A stretch of DNA of 37,681 bases from positions 1 through 37,681 of IMG/VR virus record IMGVR_UViG_3300017727_000043; one strand, 5' to 3'. Source of the stretch: a virus. The notes under the pieces were generated by a model. The model saw only the letters and a list, made by a program, of their open reading frames with translations, made no database searches and had not been told where the DNA came from. This document shows, one piece after another, positions 18,801 to 27,527 of this stretch. The translations under genes were made by a program, and so were the position numbers. How positions within the stretch are numbered: position 1 is the stretch's first letter; every line of letters starts with the position of its first letter.

Positions 18801-20385
18801 TGCAGCATTTTTTACTAAAATAGACCTTAAAGGATTTAGTAATCCTAAAGAAGCTATGGTCTATCGAATAATGTCATCTAGTAAAGATGCTTTTAAAGGT
18901 ATGATGGGCGGCAACAAAACAGAAATTGTAAACTACATGGAGCGAAACGGTTTCTTGTTGTCTACAAAGGAAGGATACCAAACTAACGCAGGGAAAAATG
19001 CCGTTAGGGATGCAGAATCAAAAGGCTATATATCAAGGGATCAAGCTATATTAGAACAGTATATGTTGGAGTTTGGATTACCTGCCCAACATAGAAAATG
19101 GTTTAACAAAATAATAGACCCTGTAGCAATTCGTATGCAAGTTACAGCACGTGCATTAGATCGTATGCCTAAAATTGGTGCGTACAAAGCAATAAAAGAT
19201 GCAGTGAAAACTGGTAAGCTAAATATGAATGAGCGTGAAATGATGCTCAAGGTGCAGCAAGATTATGGTTCACCAGCGTTTTTGCGTACATCAGAATTTC
19301 ATTCAGTTACTAATAACTTCTTAATTTTCTACAATGCTATGAAAGAAGGTATTAGGGGTGACTACGTAAGATTCCGTGAAGACCCTAAGTCAGTAGGTCT
19401 GAAGTATCTTGGTTACGAACTTATGCCAAAAATGATACAGAAAGCAGCAGAACTAAACTTTTTAGGTGCTTGGGGCACAGCTTTCTACATGGGTATATCT
19501 GACTACGATAAAGCTAACTACATAGTGATACCTTTAGGATGGTACACAGACCCTAATAACGGATCAAAACTTCCTGTTTACATGAGATTGCCGCAAGACG
19601 AAAACGCTAGAATTATTAATAACCTTTGGTATAAAGGTTTTAATGCAATGATTGGTGACACACCTGATGATTTCTTGTCTACGTTTGTAGATAACACAGC
19701 GTTGTCGCCTAACCCTGCTGCCGAACTTATGTTGGATGCAGTAAATATGTTTGTCCATGGCGAAAACCCTGTAAGTAGTTGGACAGGTGATTTTGCTATT
19801 GATGAAGACGTATGGAAAGCAGACAACCATTACACTACAAAAGAAAAATACAGGTATATTTGGAACAATTATGGTGGGAACACTTTGTATAATTGGGAAG
19901 ATGTATCACGGGAAGAAGTATATGAAGGTCTTGCATCAGTCTTAAACACGCCAGTGGCAGGGCCATTGATACAAAACTTTGTTAAAATTGGTGATACACC
20001 AGCAGGTAATTCAAGCACATTTAAGAAAGACATGGATTTGTATGAAAAATCCCAAGCAGCTTTGAGGGTTGCGGCTCAAGAAGCAAAGAGAAAATTGTTT
20101 AACGGTAAGCAAGATACGATTACCGATGAAGAAAATGCTGCTTTTAATGCTTTGTTCCCAGAAGATATATTTCAAGACCCGTTGTTTAAAAGAATGGTAA
20201 CTAAAAAACTAGGTGGTTCAGAATTAGTTTCCATGTACATAACAACTAAGGATAAGAAAAAACGGTTGTTAATGTTAAAAGAGATTAAAAGATTAATGGG
20301 TATGCAGGTAGAAGGTGAGTTTAATACCTTTGATGGTGAGGAAATACCTATTAATTTTCCAAAGCAAGGTGAAGATGTTAACTAA
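12886..20385 (+). CDS. Giant internal virion protein with lytic-transglycosylase-like and zincin-like motifs
   Basis: At 2499 aa this takes one fifth of the window. By position it is the T7 gp16-type ejection protein, thrown into the host to pass DNA through the envelope. Near residue 267, FARFESDN followed about 15 residues later by SGLWQLN resembles the catalytic Glu motif of SLT-type transglycosylases. Residues 643-700 are hydrophobic and could cross the inner membrane. Residues 1314-1321 are LAHEIGHL, an HExxH zinc motif (H1316, E1317, H1320), and E1523 in SPELMADF is a plausible third ligand, as in the zincins of large polyvalent proteins. The rest is mostly helical with charged repeats (about 1000-1080). 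Start is a TAATG overlap. Confidence 0.85.
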   Translation: MNGKITALQLRQAGFPDEFVLDYIEDRRPYLKQAGFTDTQINNHYGIEQQYNGDYEDILDNHESNQAVLTSEQHISSGSESFAETLTAEKKALTTNKNAETSLLQTDGQPVKIESGGEETAVTNQVNSEANSVLENAEVESKENADPMEATLFNTQMLGNSELLANVNAEIENATEEGVMFYDQLTDGQKKIYNRNRRPPAGITKILFRDEEGVTEEEKDKMGVLHTGYTTGKYTVNYQEKLISDGITDYFGAKTLNEYASFVARFESDNANIINDDNTKSGLWQLNNEELPSLIQTWINDQKLINPEFKVPPQLKEAMVHKNAAKLPIPLQRTLFWAKMLNTDGMEDLLPRIAKGDKVAMAEGLNLINPPSIRTRSEQIEKNKRRITDIIVDMAQSTAMNATGMGMGMNPYGDPELLEAELKELQDATTKLENGINQETYDSALANKTAIQERLQEINRLIDTENYMQDVSLDAMEQGINTGDIEGAEDEGEAALERQKRLEKLSKEREELTKQLEETDNVLQTNVVPDEFVVPRPNFDERSGETFNEFNTANYKYQLPELASFSQDGVDWWVTEKLIESGAGKFVRYSGGAGPNTVWQKGATMSVAGLVAHFHQLVTVDGMTPTEAYQETFMWQTQSFGQDILQSTATMALDFPLMVGGCVALNAGAGLATGGGSAVLAPVICGAGAFAVPEMLRDIYMRALSEGKVYSMGEVMEQLFKAETFKTGIKYGTIGGATAGTGQFFRLAGQGLKPFVLPNAALQQGAKYNKKGELILTKGGAEKVYDVATTGAAYSAEIGTMVTLTSIFNGVAPTRHDFAHAAVMIFGMNRAQKGMGWLGEIYRKYGWHPKDVYTLTKNRPDIKNELQRGEEPEFFINQSQAMLNKMETATDTKFVPEPKFELGTVVNTSASSTSTGKVVGRRTDKDGQYELEIQKENTGERVFVKEAEVTAHEPVGTTKVEVDANGKVTVTNEVRTDFKEQQVKKVFEPDVVEVVQPTVTVKNKATGKDVEVKKSETRFKEEVETEVKSEQKSETFFKDPDATIVTTKNAAGTKDVFFDVAAFPLLAKIFKKSAKETGSTNKPIKANSKGAFFELVMGKIPSSKFVEVDPVFGIKAGGTTGAKFDMIVLKSAGKEFIAVPKDIYNAIIRYVERGAFNRKIGKDAEVQVNNSGVVVLSGKGEVIAAVRGKVLQGKMKEQAEYYYENYKRDSDKTYYDHSKSDGSPWGAPNEVAPSEVTINAAWKDLFREGLDTFDLVALTEVLINQTPQVKRMKSNLRGYFKSITQPDGKVNPKQLEVAVNRALQENPKDFTMTLAHEIGHLLDYLPQATIGKNNILGRMAAMKKYMNEWIDATGKDGTLPTKAEIAEIRTKAEAEAAKNLNKTDKEIETKLEIKPEEILDIFRDPDIRARIDPEFYDAFIGLSGALKKQITKTAMRKMIDPHIKSIVEGINAKRAKRPDVSDAALRKEANDVFARMMQREMTERGLVDISIITKELQKLSATWKPFNRQNDPKYTKYRDSSPELMADFMMAFLLRPNWTYVNAPRSSELFLNYMSKRPEVMDALKDIQFKMVAGKSARFEEVYTSLMNMTKTSNRKVAEAMENVFKENNVDNFNVQYIDTMGWFYRRFQGPEGGTFQLGKGRWMDSETLNLNYRMENWRYQQGFMEQYMGNMQRIVRNLEDMNLPIEAFSTMLILRNLAMSKQRAGMASPKGLWAELKRVDPDGTIIRNEIEGGRSAMELYKEFKKNHPALDKAATDFYAVRMDYMGELFKSSLMFSRKQVKELLDNVEYISFNNLKSLLNRIDKYGVQTLANSKIMKTKGTFEPVADVLLSTVQKDLMLIDAMKMNRAKLTAIQWMQKNKGWLETFDVAKAGEKDRVIQKAKYISKGVVEPAPTGMTTVSVMRLGKLEYWHMNKFAAKSFASNSVNANNVVLKVAQAGNDVFRGIFTEYNPRFWSKNLVRDIERTVRNLEGAAFFTKIDLKGFSNPKEAMVYRIMSSSKDAFKGMMGGNKTEIVNYMERNGFLLSTKEGYQTNAGKNAVRDAESKGYISRDQAILEQYMLEFGLPAQHRKWFNKIIDPVAIRMQVTARALDRMPKIGAYKAIKDAVKTGKLNMNEREMMLKVQQDYGSPAFLRTSEFHSVTNNFLIFYNAMKEGIRGDYVRFREDPKSVGLKYLGYELMPKMIQKAAELNFLGAWGTAFYMGISDYDKANYIVIPLGWYTDPNNGSKLPVYMRLPQDENARIINNLWYKGFNAMIGDTPDDFLSTFVDNTALSPNPAAELMLDAVNMFVHGENPVSSWTGDFAIDEDVWKADNHYTTKEKYRYIWNNYGGNTLYNWEDVSREEVYEGLASVLNTPVAGPLIQNFVKIGDTPAGNSSTFKKDMDLYEKSQAALRVAAQEAKRKLFNGKQDTITDEENAAFNALFPEDIFQDPLFKRMVTKKLGGSELVSMYITTKDKKKRLLMLKEIKRLMGMQVEGEFNTFDGEEIPINFPKQGEDVN

Positions 20386-20433
20386 AATAACGGTTCATAA
20401 ATGATAATTTTAATGGTAAACTAGGGGAAGATT

Positions 20434-21543
20434 ATGACTATATCGACAACAATCATTAAGAATAGTTATAATGGTGACGGGGTTGAAGCTGTCTTCCCTT
20501 ACAACTTCAAGGTTCTAAATGAAGCTGACATTGAAGTAATACTAAGGGCGGCAGACGGAACTGAAACTGTTAAAACGATTTCTACACACTATACCGTTAG
20601 CGGAGTAGGCGAAGCTACTGGCGGTAACGTTACATTTACGTCTGGCAACGAGCCAATAACAGGCGTAGCAAATGTAATCCTACGTAGAGCAACAAACCAA
20701 ACACAAACACTTGATCTTGTAGAAAACGATCCGTTCACAGCAGATAGCGTGGAAGGTGCGTTTGACAGGTCAATTGCAATTGCACAAGAACTGCAAGAAG
20801 CTGTTGATAGATCAATAAAGATTTCAAGAACAAATACTATGTCTTCTACAGAATTTACTGTAGATGCAGCTAACCGTGCAAACAAAGTGCTGGCCTTTGA
20901 TAGTGTTGGTGAATTGTCAATTGCACAAACATTAGGTGATTTTAAAGGCAATTGGTCAACAGCAACAGAGTTTGGTGAGCGAGATATTGTAAAAGATTCT
21001 AGCAACGATAACATTTATCTTTGCGTTATTGCACACACATCAACAGGCTCAACGCCTATTTCTAGTAATGCAGATGTAGCAAAGTGGGCATTAATTGTGG
21101 ATGCCGCATCAGCAGCATCAGCTTCAGCAACAGCAACAGCAAAAGCAGCAGAAGCATCAACCAGTGCAAATGAGGCAGAAGCAAGTGCCACGACTGCATC
21201 AGGTCATGCAGGTACAGCAGATGTAGCTAAAAATGCAGCAATAGCAGCAAAAGATGTAGCGGTATCAAGTAGTAATACAGCAACTACACAAGCTGGCATA
21301 GCAACAACAAAAGCAGGTGAAGCAGATTCAAGTGCAACATCAGCAGCCGCTTCTGCTGCGTCTGCTGCTGCGTCATCAGGTGGCGGTGTTGTAAAGGTGA
21401 CAACTAACGATACAAATGCTAACGTATTACAAGAACAGTTATTGGGCGGTCTAGGCATAAACTTGAGGGTGGAAAATGCTGGTGGCGATGAAAAATTAAG
21501 GATAGCATCAGATGCAATTATCTATGCTATAGCTTTAGGATAG
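20434..21543 (+). CDS. Short tail fibre / fibre adaptor with T7 gp17-type N terminus
   Basis: The 369-aa protein starts with a tail-binding domain like T7 gp17 (NSYNGDGVEAVFPYNFKVLN, then ILRRATNQTQ, ENDPFTADSVEGAFDRSI and QELQEAVDRSIKI). Residues 190-225 hold a small carbohydrate-binding-like SKGNWSTAT/YLC pattern, then about 85 residues of Ala/Ser/Thr-rich heptads (225-310) that should form a trimeric coiled coil. The C terminus is short, without a receptor-binding tip, so it probably acts as an adaptor joining the tail to the giant fibre encoded next. Shine-Dalgarno GGGGAAGA precedes the ATG. Confidence 0.85.
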   Translation: MTISTTIIKNSYNGDGVEAVFPYNFKVLNEADIEVILRAADGTETVKTISTHYTVSGVGEATGGNVTFTSGNEPITGVANVILRRATNQTQTLDLVENDPFTADSVEGAFDRSIAIAQELQEAVDRSIKISRTNTMSSTEFTVDAANRANKVLAFDSVGELSIAQTLGDFKGNWSTATEFGERDIVKDSSNDNIYLCVIAHTSTGSTPISSNADVAKWALIVDAASAASASATATAKAAEASTSANEAEASATTASGHAGTADVAKNAAIAAKDVAVSSSNTATTQAGIATTKAGEADSSATSAAASAASAAASSGGGVVKVTTNDTNANVLQEQLLGGLGINLRVENAGGDEKLRIASDAIIYAIALG

Positions 21544-21552
21544 GGGTATAAA

Positions 21553-24500
21553 ATGTCAAAGAAATTAATACACAAATACACGTTTGATGCTTCAGCTAAA
21601 AGCATAGTTGTAAATGATGTGATCGGTCAAAGCCGATTCTTAACGATTACCAACGTAACTACGAATCAAATTATCTTTGCATTTGCTGATGATGAACGTG
21701 GTGCAGCGTCATTTACGCAAGACCTAACTAACAAAACAACTACTCTTGTTCTTGATTACGACACCACATCAATGTCTGATACAGACAAACTGCAAATTTT
21801 TATTGAAAAAGACAGCACAGAAATGCGTCCTGACAAGACGTACACTGACCCTGTATCTAAATTTCGTGTATCCCAACCTCAAAACCTTATCGACACTGAC
21901 TTTGAATACGGTCTACAAAATACAAAATGGGAAACACTAGAACTAATTAAAAACATTCCTACGTTCTTTTCACGTAACGGTGATACAGATTTAGATGTAT
22001 CAACAATTACGACTACTGCTAACAGTAACCTTGTCACAGTGGTTACTACTATTGACCATGAACTTGTGCAGGGTAATCCTATTATTGTGCAAGGTACAGC
22101 ACGTAGCACGTGTAACGGTGGGTTTGTTGTTACAACAATTGTTAACGCAACTACGTTCCAATATGCTGCAAAAGCCGAAATACCTATTACACAAAATATT
22201 AAAGAAACTTATACACAAATATTTTTAGGTTCTATTTATCAAGGTACAGAATTTAAATTAGCTAACATTGATGGAATTGTTACTAACAATGCCAACCCTT
22301 CAAAGCTAACTGTACAAACAGATTTTCCATTAGGATTTAATAACGAAACATCTTTCTTTCTTACAAATTCCGTAGGTCAAAAAGTTGTTAATTTTAATTC
22401 AGCAAATACTACATTTGAAAATTTTGCTAACAGAGGCAAGTCAACAACAGTTAACGTTCCTACAGGTGAAGTTAATTCACACGCTATAGGTGCTGTTGAT
22501 ACTTGGAACTGGCAACCCATTCATAACCCAGCAGTGGGTCTTAATGTTAAATGGTTTGTTCAAGGCACAGGCGGAACAAGCACAATCACAGTAAACACGG
22601 CAGGTGGCGTAGAAACGATTACCTTTACTGATGGCCCACACGGATTTGCAGATGATGATTATGTTGTCTATTGGCATGGCGATGGTAATGGTGCGATGGG
22701 CGGTCTTACAGATACCCGTCCATATTACGTTAATGTTGTAGACGCTAATACTATTTATTTATCAACTAGCTTAAATGGCGGAAGGGTGAATTTAAGTAAC
22801 CACGGTACATTTGCTGGCGTATCACGATCTTGTTTTGTAACAGCTTTTGACCCAACCAACGCATATACAGCATCAGCACAAGAGCAACTTAGGTTTGCTA
22901 ACGAAGTGCCATTGATTGCAGCCGACCGCAGCCAAGCAGTGATTATGAACTACACCACTACTGGTGGTCTGCCCTACATGAACAATAGTGACAACTTGGC
23001 TACATATGAACAGCCAGATAGCACTATCTTGTATACTAAGAACGTTACTGTAGCAGGTGGGCGTACAACTTGTCAGTTTGCATACACACCAAATGGGGCT
23101 ACACGAAATATTAATAGTGGCACAGTAAATGGTGCAATGGTTCTTATTGAATTAAACCCAACAAGAAATTCTATTTGGTATGCGAACCACGGTTTGCAAG
23201 ACATGGATTTGATTAGGTTTGGTTCTTCATCTTCAAGTGTTCCATCAGGATTAACCCGTAATCAATATTACACAGTACAAGTAGTTAATGATAACCGCAT
23301 TAGATTTCGTCAGTACAACCAGACCAGTATACGTGAACTATCATCACAAGGTTCGGTAAGTGCTACAGTAGATTTTACAGGTTATTCTTACCAAGACGGG
23401 GCAGATTATTTAGACGGTACGCAAACAATCACACAGGCTGCGGAAACTGTTACATACGTTGTAACTGTTAATCCAAAAGCAAGTGACCCAGCAGCAAACG
23501 CTTTTTATATTAATGGGCAAGAAGCAGATACATTAGAATTACGTGAAGGGTCTACATACACATTTGATGTATCAGACGCTTCAGCAGCAGGTCACCCATT
23601 AAAATTCAGCACAACAGCAGATGGCACACACGGTGGCGGTAGCGAATATACTACTGGTATAACAGTATCAGGTACGCAAGGCGATGCAGGTGCAACAGTG
23701 ACATTCGTTGTGCCATCAAGCACAGCACAGCTTTACTATTATTGTTCTGTACACGCAGGTATGGGTGGCATTGCAAACACGCCAGCACCAACTACTACCA
23801 CACAAGGTCATGGTCTAAGTGAAGGCGATGCCGTTGTGTACACAGATGAAAGCGGAACAACTATTGGTGGGTTGTCTAATGCAGGTAGTTATTATGTAGC
23901 ACAGCCAACTACAAATACTTTGCAGTTATCTACAACAGCAACAGGATTTAGTGGTTCAGACGTTACTGTTAACAACGCTACAAGTGGCAACAATACAGCA
24001 GGATATTTATACAATTACGATTATGTACGTAAATCAAACCATGGGTTTTCTACAGGTGACCGTGTTCAATACACATCATCAGCAGCAGCAGTAGGCGGAT
24101 TGCGTAACGGTGGTTTTTATTACATCAGAGTTATTAACACTACTTATTTTTATGTGTACCGTACATTAGCAGGGGCACAAAGTAATGCTGCTTGGCCTGA
24201 TCGTATTCGATTTGGGTTGCCGTATTCAGGAACATCACGTTTCCGTCAAACAGATATTGTAGATTTAACAGCAGCAGGTACAGGTACACAAAAACTTACT
24301 GCATCAGTAGCAGGTGCATCAGATGGTGTGTATAACATTTCTAATGTTGTAGATTCTAATACATTTGAAATGCAAGCTAGTGGTCAAATACCTACAAGGG
24401 TAATTGCGTTTGATCCAGCATCTTCAGTGTACATTGAAAGCGATGCTATTCGTATTGCTGATCATTTCTTTAGAAGCGGATATGCAGTTACATACAATGA

Positions 24501-27387
24501 AGGCACAACCGCAACAGGTGGTCTTGTAGATGGAACAGTATATTATGTAATACGTAATTCAAAAAATTGGATTCATTTAGCAGCAACATATGACGATGCA
24601 ATTGATGGAACAGCTATTACCCTTACATCACAAGGCGTAGGGCAAGCAACGCTTTCTACTAACAATTTGATTGGTGAAGTAAAAGGGCAAGGCACAGTAT
24701 CTATTGATAATGAAACAGTGAAGTTAAACGGAAGTAATACAAACTTTACATCGTTCTTTAAAACAGGTGACAACATTTCATTGTACGAACCTGAAGCATA
24801 TACAGAACGTACAATATCATCAATGGATGATGCCAACGATACTTTTGATACATCTGTTAACCATGGATTTACTGATGGTGATCTTGTTATTTACGAGGCA
24901 ACTACATCAAGAACTGGTTTAACAAGTGGGGTGTTCTATTACATCAAAACTGTAGACGCAAACACGTTGTCACTTTATCCAACAAACGCTGATGCCGTTG
25001 CTGGCACTAACAAGATTGCAATTAGCGGTACGGGTTCAAGCGAAACTCTAAAGAAATTGACTAGCACGGGTTCAACTATTGAAGTTGATGTTGCAACGGT
25101 TCTTTCACCAACAAAAATTAATTTGTCTGAACCAGTAACAAGTACATTATCTGATATTGAATATTCTGTAGGAACTTCATTGTTGTTACGTTCAGATGGG
25201 TTTGCATTGCACAGACCTTTTGATGGTGGTGTAGAACTTATACCTTCAACAAACCCTGATAGTCAGATGATACGTCAGACACGTAAATATTTCCGTTACC
25301 AATCAGGTAAAGGTATTCAAGTATCCTTTGCTGTAAACTTTAGTCCAACTGTTCCAATTGAAAGAATTACAACAACAGGCGGTAACAAGTATGGATATAT
25401 TTACACTAAATTCCCACATCGTTTGTCCGTTGATTTACCTATAACAGTAAGAGATGTTCCAACAATAGGCGGCTTAAATTACTTTAATAAAAGTTACTTA
25501 ACTAGCCAAGTTGTAGATGATTACCAAGTACGTATAGCATTTCCTGAAGTAGAAATTACTGGATCACAAAGCGGTACAACATTAACAGTAACAAGCACAA
25601 GTGAGTATCAAGACAATGCTACACTTACTGGCTTGATTGCTGGTATGTCTATTAGCACACCAACGCCAACCAAAATTGTTCGACAGTTAACAGGAACTAC
25701 AGGCAGTTTAGGTACGTATGAAGTAGACATTTCTCAAACTGTTTCTAGTGGAACGTTTACTGCAAGTTACTATCCGCTAACGTCAACTAGCACAGGCGGC
25801 TATGGACATTATGAAGTAGATAGCTGGAACAACAGCCATTTGCGTTGCGGTTTATTTGATGATCAAAACGGTATGTTCTTTGAGTACGATGGACAAGACT
25901 TGTACGTATGCCGAAGAAAATCAATTAAGCAACTTTCAGGATCAGTCAGTGTAACGTTTGGCAGTGGTGCAGTTACAGGCACAAACACTAAATTTTCTAC
26001 ACAGGCACAAGTGGGTGGTTACCTTGTTATTCGTGGGCAAAGCTATCTTGTCACTAAGATTAGTGATGATAACAATTTAAACATTGCTCCATCATATCGT
26101 GGTGCTTCAGCAAATAACGTAATTGTTACAATAACTGAAACAATACGTGTGCCGCAATCACAATGGAATATTGATACAGCAGATGGTAATGGGCCAACAG
26201 GTTATGTCCTTGATATTCATACTATCCAAATGGCTTACATTGATTATTCATGGTACGGTGCAGGTAAAATTAGATTTGGATTTAAAGACCAAGAAGGTGA
26301 CGTTCAATACGTACACGCTTTCATACACAACAATTTAGAAACAGAAGCGTATATGCGTTCAGGCAATATGCCAGCACGTTACGACATTCAAAACGTAGGT
26401 AAACCAACATATGTACCTGCACTAGCCCATTGGGGTACGTCTGTAATTATGGACGGTAGGTATGATGATGACAAAGCGTACATCTTTACCGCTTCATCCA
26501 ATGACGTACAGGTTACAGGTGCAGCAACAGTAAGTGTTACAGGGCGAGTAGCTTACCGTAGTAATTATTATTATGGTCTTGTAAATAACAGGCTAAGACG
26601 TATTGGTTGGGCTTTAGAAACCAATCAGTCATCTTCTTACAACCAGCTAACAGAAGGTCAGGTAATTACTGGTGCAAACTTACAAAGCAATACAAAGGTT
26701 GTTAACCCTCAAGATAATAATTTCCCACAACAACCGTACTTGCCTGACATTCTTTCGTCACAAGGGTACAGTTATTCAGGGCAATCTACACGTAACCTTG
26801 TAGTTATTGATAAACAACCATCAACAACAGCAGGTTCAGATAGCACTTACACAGTAACTTTATCGGCAGCATCAACCCCTGTTAATATTGATGTACCGCT
26901 AATTACTGTACGATTAGCACCATCCGTAGATACCAATACAATTGGTAACTTAGGTGAGCGTGAAATTATCAACCGTATGCAGCTTATCTTAAATTCTGTA
27001 GGCATCTTATCCACTCACGCAGCAGAAGTTTCGTTACGATTAAATGGGCAAGTTGATAACGTTGATTGGAATTCTGTACAAAATCCTTCATTATCACAGT
27101 TAGTGTTCCACGGAACAGGTGATAGTATTACAGGCGGTACAGATGTTTACAGATTCCGTGTGCAAGGTGGTACAGGTGCATCAGCTAGACAGCCTGTATT
27201 GACTACAGAACAATTGGCAGAAGTTGCTACGTTAGGTAACGCTATTATGGGTGGTGATAATACTTTCCCTGATGGGCCAGATATTGTAACCGTGGTAGTA
27301 AGGCTAACAGAAGACCCTTCTACTGTATCAGCATCCAACCCATTCAATTCATCAGCACGTATATCGTGGTCAGAGAGCCAAGCATAA
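21553..27387 (+). CDS. Giant modular tail fibre with FCCH-like repeats and a cupredoxin-like domain
   Basis: The 1944-aa fibre follows the adaptor fibre, with TAGGGGTATAAA as leader. About eight modules share the pattern H-G/E-x-G-D-x-V....GG/GL....YYV....NT; their His residues are at 169, 363, 546, 753, 830, 971, 1104 and 1289. A cupredoxin-like domain spans about 634-743: it starts YVVTVNPKASDPAANAFYIN, has His681 in GHPLKF, and ends YYYCSVHAGMGG with C731, H734 and M737, a complete type-1 copper ligand set. Residues near 1040 and 1450 carry a second repeat type (V.G..T.F...F..GD). The last 170 residues (from DTNTIGNLGEREIINRMQL) look like a conserved fibre C terminus. Likely role: host adsorption; domain function unproven. 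Confidence 0.85.
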   Translation: MSKKLIHKYTFDASAKSIVVNDVIGQSRFLTITNVTTNQIIFAFADDERGAASFTQDLTNKTTTLVLDYDTTSMSDTDKLQIFIEKDSTEMRPDKTYTDPVSKFRVSQPQNLIDTDFEYGLQNTKWETLELIKNIPTFFSRNGDTDLDVSTITTTANSNLVTVVTTIDHELVQGNPIIVQGTARSTCNGGFVVTTIVNATTFQYAAKAEIPITQNIKETYTQIFLGSIYQGTEFKLANIDGIVTNNANPSKLTVQTDFPLGFNNETSFFLTNSVGQKVVNFNSANTTFENFANRGKSTTVNVPTGEVNSHAIGAVDTWNWQPIHNPAVGLNVKWFVQGTGGTSTITVNTAGGVETITFTDGPHGFADDDYVVYWHGDGNGAMGGLTDTRPYYVNVVDANTIYLSTSLNGGRVNLSNHGTFAGVSRSCFVTAFDPTNAYTASAQEQLRFANEVPLIAADRSQAVIMNYTTTGGLPYMNNSDNLATYEQPDSTILYTKNVTVAGGRTTCQFAYTPNGATRNINSGTVNGAMVLIELNPTRNSIWYANHGLQDMDLIRFGSSSSSVPSGLTRNQYYTVQVVNDNRIRFRQYNQTSIRELSSQGSVSATVDFTGYSYQDGADYLDGTQTITQAAETVTYVVTVNPKASDPAANAFYINGQEADTLELREGSTYTFDVSDASAAGHPLKFSTTADGTHGGGSEYTTGITVSGTQGDAGATVTFVVPSSTAQLYYYCSVHAGMGGIANTPAPTTTTQGHGLSEGDAVVYTDESGTTIGGLSNAGSYYVAQPTTNTLQLSTTATGFSGSDVTVNNATSGNNTAGYLYNYDYVRKSNHGFSTGDRVQYTSSAAAVGGLRNGGFYYIRVINTTYFYVYRTLAGAQSNAAWPDRIRFGLPYSGTSRFRQTDIVDLTAAGTGTQKLTASVAGASDGVYNISNVVDSNTFEMQASGQIPTRVIAFDPASSVYIESDAIRIADHFFRSGYAVTYNEGTTATGGLVDGTVYYVIRNSKNWIHLAATYDDAIDGTAITLTSQGVGQATLSTNNLIGEVKGQGTVSIDNETVKLNGSNTNFTSFFKTGDNISLYEPEAYTERTISSMDDANDTFDTSVNHGFTDGDLVIYEATTSRTGLTSGVFYYIKTVDANTLSLYPTNADAVAGTNKIAISGTGSSETLKKLTSTGSTIEVDVATVLSPTKINLSEPVTSTLSDIEYSVGTSLLLRSDGFALHRPFDGGVELIPSTNPDSQMIRQTRKYFRYQSGKGIQVSFAVNFSPTVPIERITTTGGNKYGYIYTKFPHRLSVDLPITVRDVPTIGGLNYFNKSYLTSQVVDDYQVRIAFPEVEITGSQSGTTLTVTSTSEYQDNATLTGLIAGMSISTPTPTKIVRQLTGTTGSLGTYEVDISQTVSSGTFTASYYPLTSTSTGGYGHYEVDSWNNSHLRCGLFDDQNGMFFEYDGQDLYVCRRKSIKQLSGSVSVTFGSGAVTGTNTKFSTQAQVGGYLVIRGQSYLVTKISDDNNLNIAPSYRGASANNVIVTITETIRVPQSQWNIDTADGNGPTGYVLDIHTIQMAYIDYSWYGAGKIRFGFKDQEGDVQYVHAFIHNNLETEAYMRSGNMPARYDIQNVGKPTYVPALAHWGTSVIMDGRYDDDKAYIFTASSNDVQVTGAATVSVTGRVAYRSNYYYGLVNNRLRRIGWALETNQSSSYNQLTEGQVITGANLQSNTKVVNPQDNNFPQQPYLPDILSSQGYSYSGQSTRNLVVIDKQPSTTAGSDSTYTVTLSAASTPVNIDVPLITVRLAPSVDTNTIGNLGEREIINRMQLILNSVGILSTHAAEVSLRLNGQVDNVDWNSVQNPSLSQLVFHGTGDSITGGTDVYRFRVQGGTGASARQPVLTTEQLAEVATLGNAIMGGDNTFPDGPDIVTVVVRLTEDPSTVSASNPFNSSARISWSESQA

Positions 27388-27527
27388 TGGAACAATTAAT
27401 CACAATATGTGTAGGTTTTGTAGCTGGATATTTTGTTTGCAGAAAATACGACAACTCTATTTATTTGAAATGGGTAGACTTCAAAATCAATTACAAAAAA
27501 ATATTAAAAAAAATGATAGGTAAATAA
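27387..27527 (+). CDS. Small membrane protein (46 aa)
   Basis: This short gene bridges the fibre and the lysis region. TAATG overlaps exist at both ends (27385-27389 and 27525-27529). The N terminus is a hydrophobic helix (QLITICVGFVAGYFVC) and the rest is basic (KINYKKILKKMIGK), so it is a single-pass membrane protein with a cationic cytoplasmic tail, like small holin or spanin-associated proteins. No family recognised. The basic C terminus and its place in the lysis cassette are the only clues. Confidence 0.6.
   Translation: MEQLITICVGFVAGYFVCRKYDNSIYLKWVDFKINYKKILKKMIGK

Noticed and set aside
22477-22677. Cys-rich leftward frame opposite the fibre gene
   Set aside because: Antisense to a recognisable FCCH-like module and with no expression signal.
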